Shown here one piece after another: positions 8,115 to 17,700 of a stretch of DNA of 64,000 nucleotides; the stretch's first letter is position 1, and every line of letters begins with the position of its first letter. The DNA lies in contig DASZMV010000037.1 in assembly GCA_035551675.1 (NCBI GenBank), positions 124,001-188,000 of the forward strand, read 5' to 3'. The notes under the pieces are model-generated. The model was not told the DNA's origin, ran no database searches, and saw nothing but the letters and a program-made list of their open reading frames with translations. Both the position numbers and the translations under genes were made by a program. The DNA is from JAFECT01 sp035551675. Its GTDB lineage: Bacteria; Pseudomonadota; Alphaproteobacteria; Caulobacterales; Caulobacteraceae.

Positions 8115-10529
8115 ATGCACCGGAAATTCGCGCGTCTTGCGCTATCGTCTACATCTGCGCGCGCGCTATCGGCGGGCGTCCTCGCAGTCGGAGTCATCTT
8201 GGTCAGCGCCGGCGTCGCTGCAGCCGACGCCGCTGCGCCTGCGGCCACCGGCTCGGACAAGGCCAACACGGTCCAGGAGGTCATTGTCACCGCGCAGAAG
8301 CGCGCCGAACCGCTGCAGAAAGTACCCGTCGCGGTCCAGGTTGTGACCGGCGCCCAGCTGCAGGACAACAACGTCAACGAACTGTCCAACCTGTCGCAGA
8401 CGGTGCCGGACCTGCACATTGTCAACACGGGCAGCTATTCCAACTCACTCAACATCCGCGGCATCGGTTCCGGCGCCGGCAACCCGGCCTTCGACCAGTC
8501 GGTCGCGATATTCGACGACGACATCTACTACGGCCGCTCCCACATGACCCAGTCGACCTTCCTCGACATGGATCGGATCGAGGTGCTGAAGGGCCCGCAG
8601 TCGACCTTCTTCGGCAACAACGCCATAGCCGGTGCGCTGAACCTGGTGACGAAGAAGCCGGACTGGAACTCCGACGGTTACGCGCGTGTGCTCTACGGCT
8701 CGTACGGGACCTACGCGGTCGAAGCGGCTGACAACATTCCGATCAACGACCAGTTCGCCGTCCGCATCGCCGGCGTGGCGAACGGGGATTCGGGCTGGAT
8801 CCGCAACGTCGACACCGGCGGTCTCGCCCCGATCGAGCACAACGAGCAGGGCCGTATCACCTTCGCCTGGAAGCCGTCGCAGGACTTCGACGCGACGCTC
8901 AAGATCGAAGGCGGCGAGGACAAGATCACCGGCTCGGCCTCGGATACGCCGGGCCAGTGGGCCAACTGTCCGCCGCCCGCGCCGTTGACCACCACCGCCA
9001 TCAACAACTTCTGCGGCTCCGCCATCGCGCGCGGCGTGCCGATGGGGTTCGGCAACAACAACAATTCAGGCCTGGCCGACCAGTTCGCCGACCTGAAGAC
9101 CGAGGATGCCGTCCTTAACATGAACTGGCATATAGGCGGCCTGACCGTCACCTCGGTGACCGGTTATGCCGGCTATAACTTCACGTCGCATGAAGACAAT
9201 GCGAGCGCGGGCACGCCTGCACTGTCGACCAACTCATTCATGCCGGACAAGTACGATCAGTTCAGCGAAGAACTGCGGGTCACCTCGCCGGCCGATCAGC
9301 CGATCGAATACATGTTCGGCGTCTACTATCAGTACGATAAGATCCACGAACTGATCAACGGCAACGCGACCTTTGTTGACGGGAACTTCCCGACCTATGC
9401 GGCGCTCGGCCTGATTTCGCACACCGAACTTCTCGCGCTCCAGGCGGCGCTGCCGTTCGGTTACGAGATCGGATACGACCAGAAGGAAAACATCGAGTCC
9501 GCCTTCGGCTCTGTCGGCTGGAATATCAGTGACAAGCTGAAACTCAATATCGGCCTGCGCGGCACGTCCGACGCCAAGGACTTTACCGGCACGATCGCCT
9601 ACGGCCAGGAGACGCAGACCTACGGCGGCTTCATCCCCTATTCGACCGCAGTGCAACAGGGGGTGGCTTTCATCCTGGGGCCGCCCGGCGCCTACAACTA
9701 CTCGCGCACCGACAAGGCGTTGATGGGCAACGTCGGGCTGCAGTACCAGATCGATCCCAATGCGATGCTCTATGCGACTGCGTCGCGGGGGTTCAAGGCG
9801 GGCGGCTTCAACGCCATTTCGCCGAGCCCGGTCGGCGGCCTGATCGAACCGACCTACAGCCCGGAATACGTCGACTCCTACGAAGTCGGGATCAAGAGCA
9901 AGTGGTTCGACAACCGCGTCCTGGTCAACTTCGACCTGTTCCGTGAAAACTACGCGGACCTGCAGGTGAACGCCCTGGTCCAGCTGCCGGTCAATTCGAC
10001 CATCGCGGTGACCAACGCCGCATCGTCGGTCTCACAAGGCGCCGAACTCGAAACCCAATGGATTCTCGGTGATCACTTCAGCCTGAAGGCCGACATCACC
10101 TATCTCGACGCCCGCTACGACAGCTACCCGAACGCCTCTCCGACCTATCTGGAGAAGCAGAACCACATCACCCACCAGAACCTGTCGGGTCGTCCGCTGG
10201 ACTTTGCGCCGAAGTGGAGCGGCTCGGTGACGGCCGAGTATCACACGGAGCTGCCGGGCGACTATCGGCTGTCGGCTGAACTCACGCCGTTCTACCAGAG
10301 CAAGTACTACAACAGCGCCGGCACCGATGATCCGAACTTCGTCATTCCGGGCAAGACGCGCCTGGACGGTCGGATAACCCTGGACTCGCCGGACCGTCGC
10401 TGGGCCGTGGACCTGATCGGCAACAACATCACCAACGCGGTGATCCCGGTCTCCTACGGCACCAACAACACGCTCGGCGGCAAGGAAGAGCCGGTCAACG
10501 TGTCGCTGCAGCTGCGCTTCAAATGGTGA
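8115..10529 (+). CDS. TonB-dependent outer-membrane receptor
   Basis: An 804-residue receptor. The start is ATG 8115 because a strong GGGGAGG site lies just upstream and a signal peptide follows (ARALSAGVLAVGVILVSAGVAAADA); the frame is open further upstream without support. A TonB-box-like EVIVTAQKR occurs around residue 55, then the plug domain with MDRIEVLKGPQ and FFGNNAIAGALNLVTKKP, and a 22-strand-type barrel ending in VSLQLRFKW with the terminal aromatic residue. Active import uses the proton-motive force via ExbB-ExbD-TonB (24572-26704). The plug resembles the broad carbohydrate/aromatic class rather than siderophore FhuA types. Followed by a terminator, then an MFS carrier and enzymes, so it probably imports the substrate those enzymes process. 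Confidence 0.92.
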   Translation: MHRKFARLALSSTSARALSAGVLAVGVILVSAGVAAADAAAPAATGSDKANTVQEVIVTAQKRAEPLQKVPVAVQVVTGAQLQDNNVNELSNLSQTVPDLHIVNTGSYSNSLNIRGIGSGAGNPAFDQSVAIFDDDIYYGRSHMTQSTFLDMDRIEVLKGPQSTFFGNNAIAGALNLVTKKPDWNSDGYARVLYGSYGTYAVEAADNIPINDQFAVRIAGVANGDSGWIRNVDTGGLAPIEHNEQGRITFAWKPSQDFDATLKIEGGEDKITGSASDTPGQWANCPPPAPLTTTAINNFCGSAIARGVPMGFGNNNNSGLADQFADLKTEDAVLNMNWHIGGLTVTSVTGYAGYNFTSHEDNASAGTPALSTNSFMPDKYDQFSEELRVTSPADQPIEYMFGVYYQYDKIHELINGNATFVDGNFPTYAALGLISHTELLALQAALPFGYEIGYDQKENIESAFGSVGWNISDKLKLNIGLRGTSDAKDFTGTIAYGQETQTYGGFIPYSTAVQQGVAFILGPPGAYNYSRTDKALMGNVGLQYQIDPNAMLYATASRGFKAGGFNAISPSPVGGLIEPTYSPEYVDSYEVGIKSKWFDNRVLVNFDLFRENYADLQVNALVQLPVNSTIAVTNAASSVSQGAELETQWILGDHFSLKADITYLDARYDSYPNASPTYLEKQNHITHQNLSGRPLDFAPKWSGSVTAEYHTELPGDYRLSAELTPFYQSKYYNSAGTDDPNFVIPGKTRLDGRITLDSPDRRWAVDLIGNNITNAVIPVSYGTNNTLGGKEEPVNVSLQLRFKW

Positions 10530-10544
10530 ACTCCTGACGACTGC

Positions 10545-10585
10545 GCCCCTCGGCGCGCGCAAGCGACGCCGAGGGGCATTTTTTC
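10545..10585 (+). terminator. Rho-independent terminator after the TonB receptor gene
   Basis: An 11-base perfect stem, GCCCCTCGGCG (10545-10555) and CGCCGAGGGGC (10567-10577), is followed directly by ATTTTTT. It lies 15 bases after the receptor stop and separates it from the MFS gene, so the downstream genes probably have their own promoter or depend on readthrough. Confidence 0.9.
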
Positions 10586-10626
10586 GGCTATAGTCCGGCC
10601 GGGGACCGGGAAGCGGGAGTAGGTGA

Positions 10627-11838
10627 GTGAACGCGCAGAGAGGGGTCGTCTCGGCCCTCTGGATTCTCTTTCTGGTCAACTATCTCGATCGCGTGGCGCT
10701 GAGCTTCGCCGGCCCGTCGATCATGAAATCCCTGCACATGACGCCGACCGATTTCGGTGTGGTGCTGGGATCCTTCGGCATCGGCTATCTCCTGGCGCAA
10801 ATCCCCGGCGGCTTGCTGGCCGACCGGATCGGCGCGCGCGCCATGCTGGTGATGAGCCCCCTGTTATGGGCGGTATTCACCGGTTTGACGGGGCTGGCGA
10901 CGACGATCGCGGTCTTTGTCGCCGTCCGCGTCTGTTTTGGCTTTTCCGAAGGCCTCTCCAACACCTCGGCTTACAAGGTTGTCGGTGAGCACTTTGCGCC
11001 GAAGGGGCGCGCCCGCGCAGTGGCCATCAACAACACCGCCATCCCGCTCGCGCCATTGTTCGCCGGCGTCCTGGTCGGCAAGCTGGTCGGCGCCTACGGC
11101 TGGCAGATGATGTTCTTCCTCATGACCATTCCGGCGGTGCTGGCGGCGATCGCCAGTTTCACGCTGGTCCCGGCTAAACCGACCTATGTGTCAAAACCCG
11201 AGGACATCCCGGGCGGCGAGAACGCCACCCTGCGCCAGCTTTTCGCGATGCCGAGCTTGCGCATTCTGTCCATCGCCTGTTTCGCCTGGAACATTCCCTA
11301 TTGGGGATACCTCGGCTGGATGCCGAGTTATCTGGCGCTGGCGCGGCACATCGATCTCAAGTCTGTGGGGCTGCTGGCGGCTATCCCCTACGGCTTTGCC
11401 TTTCTCGGCATGGTGATCTTCGGTTGGCTCGGCAGCACGGTGCTGCATCGTCGCTGCGCGGAGTTGATCGGCGTATGCTTCCTCGCCGCGGCGGGAGCCT
11501 TGTTCTTCGCCTATCAGGCCGACACTTTGACCTACTGCCTCGCCGGGCTTTCGGCGACCGCCTTCTTCCTGTTTGCGACGCTCGGCCCTGTCGGCAAGGT
11601 GGCGCTGGACCTCGCGCCGGAACGCCGTCGCGCGGCTTTCGTGGGAATCTACAACACCATGGGTCAGATGGGCGGCATCGTGGCGCCGCCCATCATCGGG
11701 TTCCTGGTCAATCGCACCGGGAGCTTCGCCGCCGGTATCGGGTTCATGATCGGTGCGAGCGTGGTCACCACCCTCTGTTTCATCGCGCTCTCCAAATATA
11801 CCCGACGGGCGGCCACGCCGGCGCCCGCCCTGGCCTGA
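10627..11838 (+). CDS. MFS transporter (ACS/anion-cation symporter type)
   Basis: A 403-residue, 12-helix major facilitator. The first helix carries LWILFLVNYLDRVALSFAGP, the DR-containing start typical of the anion:cation symporter group (hexuronate, phthalate, 4-hydroxyphenylacetate carriers), and the loop 2-3 motif is GGLLADRIGAR. GTG 10627 is the chosen start; a GTG at 10623 is in another frame. This group usually imports organic acids with protons. It stands first in a run MFS-SDR-amidohydrolase-cupin with 15-base or overlapping junctions, so it most likely brings the pathway acid across the inner membrane. The substrate is not determined. Confidence 0.88.
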   Translation: MNAQRGVVSALWILFLVNYLDRVALSFAGPSIMKSLHMTPTDFGVVLGSFGIGYLLAQIPGGLLADRIGARAMLVMSPLLWAVFTGLTGLATTIAVFVAVRVCFGFSEGLSNTSAYKVVGEHFAPKGRARAVAINNTAIPLAPLFAGVLVGKLVGAYGWQMMFFLMTIPAVLAAIASFTLVPAKPTYVSKPEDIPGGENATLRQLFAMPSLRILSIACFAWNIPYWGYLGWMPSYLALARHIDLKSVGLLAAIPYGFAFLGMVIFGWLGSTVLHRRCAELIGVCFLAAAGALFFAYQADTLTYCLAGLSATAFFLFATLGPVGKVALDLAPERRRAAFVGIYNTMGQMGGIVAPPIIGFLVNRTGSFAAGIGFMIGASVVTTLCFIALSKYTRRAATPAPALA

Positions 11839-11853
11839 ACCGGCGGAGGGGAT

Positions 11854-12615
11854 GTGAGCGACCTCAAAGGCAGAATCGCGTTGGTGATCGGCGGCGGTGG
11901 CGGCATGGGTCTCGCCGCCTCCAAGACGCTCGCCGCGAGGGGCGCGACCGTGGTCGTGGCCGACCTTGACGCGCATGCCGCCAAGCGCGCGGCGCAAGAC
12001 ATCGCCGAAGCAGGCGGCGAGGCCCGGTCCTATCAGGTGGACGTCGCGTCCATGGACGCCATGCGCGGGCTTGTCCGCTATATCGACACGACCTACGGCC
12101 GGCTGAACGTACTGTTCAACAACGTCGGCTCGCGCTGCGCCAACGGCTTCGATATCGGCGAAGAAGACTTCGATGCGGCCATGACCATAAACGCAAAGTC
12201 CCACTTCTTTGCCTTGAACCTCTCTGCGCCGCTGTTGCGCCGCGGCGCGCCGCATGCGTCGGCCATCCTGATGGCCTCCGGCGCCGGGCTGAAGTTCTTC
12301 GGCCGCAGCCCCCTCTATTCCATCAGCAAGGCGGCCCTGGTGATGACCGCGCGCGCCTTCGCCCAGCATCTGGGCCCCGATGGCGTCCGCGTGAACGTGC
12401 TCTGTCCCGGCGCGGTAGACACAGCCTTTCCGCAGCAAGGCGTCGACGCAACCGCCCACGCCGCTGTGGTCGAGGGACTGGCGCGCCAGATCCCGCTCCG
12501 CCGCATCGCCCAGCCGGAAGACGTGGCGAATCTGGTCGCCTTCCTGGCGTCGGACGAGGCGTCCTATCTCACGGGCCTGACGATCCCGGTGGACGGGGGC
12601 TTGATGGGTCTGTGA
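11854..12615 (+). CDS. Short-chain dehydrogenase/reductase (SDR)
   Basis: A 253-residue classical SDR. Visible: the glycine-rich NAD(P) site GGGGGMGLAAS (about 13-23), VADLD at the end of beta-2 (acidic Asp suggests NAD), NNVGS, Ser142 in MASGAG, and Tyr155/Lys159 in YSISK. The C-terminal LTGLTIPVDGGLMGL is typical. It starts at GTG 11854 with a GGAGGGG site 5 bases upstream and overlaps the amidohydrolase start by four bases. It oxidises or reduces a hydroxyl/carbonyl in the same route as the coupled hydrolase. Confidence 0.9.
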   Translation: MSDLKGRIALVIGGGGGMGLAASKTLAARGATVVVADLDAHAAKRAAQDIAEAGGEARSYQVDVASMDAMRGLVRYIDTTYGRLNVLFNNVGSRCANGFDIGEEDFDAAMTINAKSHFFALNLSAPLLRRGAPHASAILMASGAGLKFFGRSPLYSISKAALVMTARAFAQHLGPDGVRVNVLCPGAVDTAFPQQGVDATAHAAVVEGLARQIPLRRIAQPEDVANLVAFLASDEASYLTGLTIPVDGGLMGL

Positions 12616-13553
12616 CCGACGTCGCCTCCACAACGGCGCCCACCTGTCTGCCGCCACGGCCGGCGCAGCGACCCGAAAGCCTGACGGCGCCCACGGGCGC
12701 ATGGGATACCCACGCCCACGTCATCGGCGGCGACGCCGTCAGTCCCTTCGTGGCGCACCGCAGCTACACGCCGCCGAAAGCCACCGTCGACGCTTATGTA
12801 GCGATGCTCGACGCCGTGGGAATCGATTTTGGCGTTCTGATCCAGATCAGCGTGCATGGCGCCGACAACCGCCTGATTGCCGACGGCCTGCGCCGCTACC
12901 CGGACCGCCTGCGAGGCGTCATCTCCATCGGTGGAGGAGAAAGCGACGCGGAACTGAGGGCGCTCGGCGAACTCGGCGTCTGCGGCATCCGATTGAACGA
13001 GCACTTCGCGGGCGGCGCGAGCGCCGATCAACTCGAGCGCCTGGCGGATCGTTGCCGACCTCTCGGCTGGCACGTGGACCTGGGCGTAACCGCGGAGCGC
13101 CTGCGCGAACTTGCGCCGCGCCTTGCCAAGCTCGACCTGCCGTTCGTGATCGACCACATGGGAGCGCCGAACCCCGCGCTGGGTGTGACACACGACGATT
13201 TTGCCGCCCTGGTCGATCTCGCCCACCTTGATCACTGTTGGGTAAAGCTTTCGGCCGCCTATCGTTTCACGGAGCGGGGGGCGCCGTACGACGATCTCAC
13301 ACCGTTTGTGCGCGGCTTGGCGATGGCGGCCCCTGGGCGCACGATCTGGGCGGCGGATTGGCCGAACGTGGCGCTCACCGATCCGACGCGCATGCCGCAA
13401 ACCGGCGCGCAGCTCGACGCCTTTGCACGCCAGATCGGCGACGCGGGCTTGCTTCACGCCATCCTGGTCGACAATCCGCTGAGGTTGTTCGGCCGGCCCG
13501 GCGCGCCCGTGCGCCTCCCCGCGCACGCGCAAGACGAGAGGACAGCACCATGA
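12612..13553 (+). CDS. Amidohydrolase family 2 protein (LigI-like, metal-dependent lactonase)
   Basis: A 313-residue TIM-barrel amidohydrolase of the COG3618 group that contains 2-pyrone-4,6-dicarboxylate hydrolase LigI. Motifs: WDTHAHVIGG (His34, His36) after strand 1, GIRLN in mid-barrel, FVIDHMGAP (His), KLSAAYRF and IWAADWPNV with the strand-8 aspartate. These are the residues that activate water in this family, which hydrolyses lactones. The start is GTG 12612, overlapping the SDR stop; the stop overlaps the cupin gene start. An SDR making a lactone that this enzyme opens is a natural pair, as in protocatechuate 4,5-cleavage, but no Lig ring-cleavage genes are present here and the real substrate is unknown. 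Confidence 0.85.
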   Translation: MTDVASTTAPTCLPPRPAQRPESLTAPTGAWDTHAHVIGGDAVSPFVAHRSYTPPKATVDAYVAMLDAVGIDFGVLIQISVHGADNRLIADGLRRYPDRLRGVISIGGGESDAELRALGELGVCGIRLNEHFAGGASADQLERLADRCRPLGWHVDLGVTAERLRELAPRLAKLDLPFVIDHMGAPNPALGVTHDDFAALVDLAHLDHCWVKLSAAYRFTERGAPYDDLTPFVRGLAMAAPGRTIWAADWPNVALTDPTRMPQTGAQLDAFARQIGDAGLLHAILVDNPLRLFGRPGAPVRLPAHAQDERTAP

Positions 13554-14467
13554 AGATCATTCACCTCGACGAGATTCCCAGGACCGCCAGCCCGCGCGCG
13601 CGGGGCGGCTCCGGCCATTCGTCCCAGGTGATGTTCGACAGTGACATTCTGGGGCGAGACCCCGACGCCCCCGACAATTTTTTCGCCCAGCTCAGCCATG
13701 TGAGCGAGGGCGAGTTTCACGCGCCGCGCCATCGCCACGACTTCGAGCAGTTTCGCTTCATGCTCCACGGAGAAGCTCGGTTTCGTGAAGGCAAGATGGT
13801 CGACGGCGTGCTCGGTTATTTCCCCGAAGGCGCCTACTATGGCCCGCAGGACAAGACCCAGGGTTCGGTCCTGATCGTCCAGTTCGGCGGCGCCAGCGGC
13901 AACGGATTCGTCGACCGAAAGGTCATGAAAGTCGCGATGGCGGAAATGAAGGCGCTGAATACGGGCGTGTTCGAAGACGGCGTCTATCGCCGCAACCCCG
14001 GCGTCGAGGGCAAGCCGGTCCAGGACGGCAATGAGGCGATTTTCGAATACATCCGCAAGCGGCCGGTGATCTATCCGAAGCCGCAGTACCTCTGCCCCAT
14101 CATGATCGACAGCAATGCGATCGCCGCCTTGCCTGCCGAAGGCTTGCCCGGGGTAGAGGAGCGGTCGCTCGGAACCTTCTCGAGCACCCGGATTCGCGCC
14201 GCGCGCTATACACTCGCACCCGAGGCCTCACTCCCGGTAAGCGAACGCGGCATTTACTTCGTGCTCGCCGGCGCCGGGCAGTTGGACAGTGAACCCTATC
14301 GGTTGCTGACGGCGCTATATCTCGAAGACGGCGAACAGGCCCGCTTCACCGCAACAGACGAGAGCGACATTCTCTACCTCGGCTTGCCGCGCCGGTCGCG
14401 GATCAGCGCCGCGGTGCTCACCCGCGAGCAAGCGGACGAAGACGAAGAGGCCGAGGCGTTCGGCTGA
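13550..14467 (+). CDS. Cupin-domain protein
   Basis: A 305-residue protein with a cupin fold. The metal motif is visible as FHAPRHRHDFEQFRFMLHG (about 61-79), and the second motif around PEGAYYGPQD. The second half shows another small beta-rich stretch (YTLAPEASLPVSERGIYFVL), so a bicupin is likely. It starts at ATG 13550, overlapping the amidohydrolase stop (ATGA), with a GAGAGGAC site. Cupins at the end of catabolic operons are dioxygenases, isomerases or sensors; none can be picked. The acidic tail (EDEEAE) is unremarkable. Confidence 0.75.
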   Translation: MKIIHLDEIPRTASPRARGGSGHSSQVMFDSDILGRDPDAPDNFFAQLSHVSEGEFHAPRHRHDFEQFRFMLHGEARFREGKMVDGVLGYFPEGAYYGPQDKTQGSVLIVQFGGASGNGFVDRKVMKVAMAEMKALNTGVFEDGVYRRNPGVEGKPVQDGNEAIFEYIRKRPVIYPKPQYLCPIMIDSNAIAALPAEGLPGVEERSLGTFSSTRIRAARYTLAPEASLPVSERGIYFVLAGAGQLDSEPYRLLTALYLEDGEQARFTATDESDILYLGLPRRSRISAAVLTREQADEDEEAEAFG

Positions 14468-14784
14468 CCATGGACGGGGCGGTGATATTTGAGATCCCGT
14501 ACGCGTCCGAGCGTCGGGCGGCGCCGAAATGCGGCGGTCCTCGATGGGCTCCAGGCGCTCGCTGGGCGTCCGCCGCCCGCTTCCGCGCCTTGGCGAGCGA
14601 GAGGGTGGTCCATCTCCCGCAGGCGACCCGGACCGGGTCCTCCGCGCCGTTTCCGCCCCCGGGTAAGCGGACGTAGCCTTGCGCCTTGTTGACTTGGACT
14701 GAGAAATGGTGACCGTCATGCAATCAGATATCTGACCTGTTCCTTTGGTGGACTGTGCGTCTGCCGATCCGAAGGAGACCAAGC
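14468..14784. other. 317-base gap with a possible degraded integrase N-terminal fragment on the minus strand
   Basis: No intact gene. On the minus strand an open frame (about 14723 to 14418) encodes GRWTTLSLAKARKRAADAQR, which looks like the arm-type DNA-binding domain of tyrosine integrases, where a glycine-initiated LGrw..lSLaeAR.rA.eaR pattern precedes the core domain. No core catalytic domain follows; the frame ends in low-information arginine-rich text overlapping the cupin gene. This could be a remnant or chance. The last part (14750-14784) contains the ribosome site of the BNR gene. Confidence 0.3.
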
Positions 14785-17700
14785 GTGTCGTATCCGATCG
14801 GTTTCATGCGTACTATTGCGATGTCCGCCGCGTTCATCGTGATCGTGGCTCTGCAGCCTTGTCGAGCGCGCGCGGATGACCCGCCGTCCGCAGACCCCGT
14901 CAGCAAGCTCACGTGGCGCAGCGTCGGTCCCTATATCGGCGGCCGTGTCGTGGCGATCGACGGCGTCGCGAGCCAGCCCAACCTCTTCTACATGGGAACG
15001 GTCGACGGCGGCGTGTGGCGGAGCACCGACTACGGGCTCGAATGGAAGAACATCACCGACAAATGGCCGGGCGCCAGCGACAGCATCGGCGCGGTCGCGG
15101 TCGCGCCGTCGAACCCGAACGTCATCTACGCCGGCACGGGCGAGAGCGACATCCGCGGCGACATGATCACCGGCGACGGCGTGTACAAGAGCAGCGACGC
15201 CGGAACGACCTGGTCCTACGCAGGCCTGCGCGAAACGCACACGACGATGGCCCTCCTCATCGATCCGCACGACCCTAACACCGTCTACGTCGCGTCGATG
15301 GGCCACGTGTTCGTGCCGGGGCCGGAGCGGGGCGTGTTCAAGTCGACCGACGGCGGCAATAGCTGGAGGAAGGTTCTCTTCGTCGACGACAAGACCGGCG
15401 TCGACGGTCTCGTGATGGATCCGAATAATCCCGCAGTGCTTTATGCTGCGGCGTGGCAGGCGTATCGGAAGCCGTGGCAGCTCTCGAGCGGCGGCCCCGG
15501 AAGCGGCATTTACAAGTCGACCGACGCGGGGGAGCACTGGACCAACATCACGCAGCGCCCGGGCTTCCCGGGCGGTGTGATCGGCAAGATCGGACTCGCC
15601 GTCGCGCCCAGTAATCCGAACATCCTCTATGCCTCGGTCCAGGCCAAGGACGGCGGGCTGTTCCGATCGGACGACGGCGGCGGCTCATGGAAGCGCGTCA
15701 ACGCAAACATGCAGCTGCGCCAGCGCGCGTTCTATTACATGGCGGTGTTCGTCGATCCCAAGGATCCCGACACGATCTACGTGCCGCAGGTCAGCGGCCT
15801 CTTCGTTTCCCACGATGCGGGCAAGACGTTTGCGACGCTGCACACCCCGCACGGCGACAATCACATCGTCTGGATCAATCCTCACAACACGGACATCCTG
15901 CTGGAAGGCAACGACGGCGGCGCCACCGTATCGACCGATCGCGGCAAGACCTGGAGTTCGGTGCACAACCAGCCGACCGGCCAGTTCTATCACGTGAACC
16001 TCGGTGACCAATTTCCATTCCACATCTACGGGGCGCAGCAGGACGAGGGTTCGTTCGAGGGGCCGAGCGCGAGCGCCGACCACAAGATCGACCTCAGCGC
16101 CTGGCGACCGGCCGCGTACGGCGAAAGCACATTCGTAGTGCCCCAGCCGGGCGACCCAAAACTCACTTACGGCAGCGGCTACTACAGCATTTTCCTGCGC
16201 CACGACCCCGACACCGAGCAGTTCCAGAGCGTAAGCCCGTGGCCGCGCTACCGCGAAGGCGCTTCGGCAGGCGACCTCGAGTACCGCATGGCCTGGACTC
16301 ATCCGATCCTGTTCTCGCCGACCGATCCGAAGCAGCTCCTCGTCGGTTCGCAATATGTGATGACGAGCGACGATTACGGCGCGAGCTGGCGCACGATCAG
16401 TCCGGACCTGACGCGCAACGACAAGAGCACCGAAGCGCCGAGCGGAGGGCCGGTCGATCTCGACCAGTCGGGCGCCGAAATCTACCCGAATATCTCCGCG
16501 CTCGCCGTCTCGCCGCTGGATGGCAACGTCATTTGGGCCGGTTCGAGCGATGGCCTGGTGCACGTCACCACCGACGCCGGACACACGTGGAAACAGGTGA
16601 CGCCGAATCTGCCTGGATGGGCGGACATCAGCTCGATCGAGCCCTCTCATGTCGACAAGGCGACGGCGTATCTCACCGCCAGCCGTTACATGTGGGACGA
16701 TTTCGCGCCCTATGTATTCAAGACTTCCGACTACGGCCGCACCTGGACGCCGATGACTGCGGGATTGCCGGGCGATCAATACGCGTTCGCCCTGCGACAG
16801 GATCCGAACGACGCGGATCTCCTCTTCCTCGGCACGAAGAACACCGTGTACGCGAGCCTCGACGGCGGATCGAACTGGCGGCCGCTGACGCTGAATCTAC
16901 CGCATGTGCAGGTGCGCGACATCGCGATCAACCTGCGCCAGGGCGCCGTTGTCGTGGCGACGCACGGACGCGCGTTCTGGGTGCTCGATAACCTCGCGGT
17001 GCTCGAACAGCTCACGCGCAAGCCGCCCTCCGATGACTCCGGGGCATTTCTGCTCGCGCCCGAGCGCGCCTGGCTCACCAAGGCCTATGGCAAACCCGAG
17101 GAACCCTGGCAGGCTAAGGGGGCGGGGGTAAATCCGCCGTTCGGAGCGACGGTCTATTTCCGCATTCCGAAGCAATACGACGGCCGGACGCCGGTGAAGC
17201 TCACCTTCGCCGACAGCAACGGCGCGATCATCCGCAGCTTCGATCTGCACCTCAAGACGCAGGCTGACGCAAGAGAACAGCAGGAAGAAGCCGAACGAGA
17301 CGATCCCCTCATGAGTCCGGGGGAGCACAAGGTGAAGGCGCTGCAGAAGCTCACGACGATCGAGCCGGGCATGAACGCCTTCCAGTGGAATCTGCGCTAT
17401 GCCGATGCAACGGAGGTGACAGGCTTCTACCTGCCGATCGCAGCCGGGGGGCTTCCCGACGACGTATCGGGTCCTGTCGTGGCGCCCGGCGCGTATCGCG
17501 TCACGCTCGACTACGGCGGCGCCACGACGCAACAGGAATTCGAGGTCGCCCTCGATCCGCGCATCAAGGCCGATGCCGCCGACCTGAATGCGCGCTTTGC
17601 GCTACTGATGCAGATCCATGGCACGCTCGATCAGCTCGATCGAACCGTCAATCGGGCTATCGAGGCGCGCGAGCGGCTGGCGGCGTCCGGCAAACCGGGC

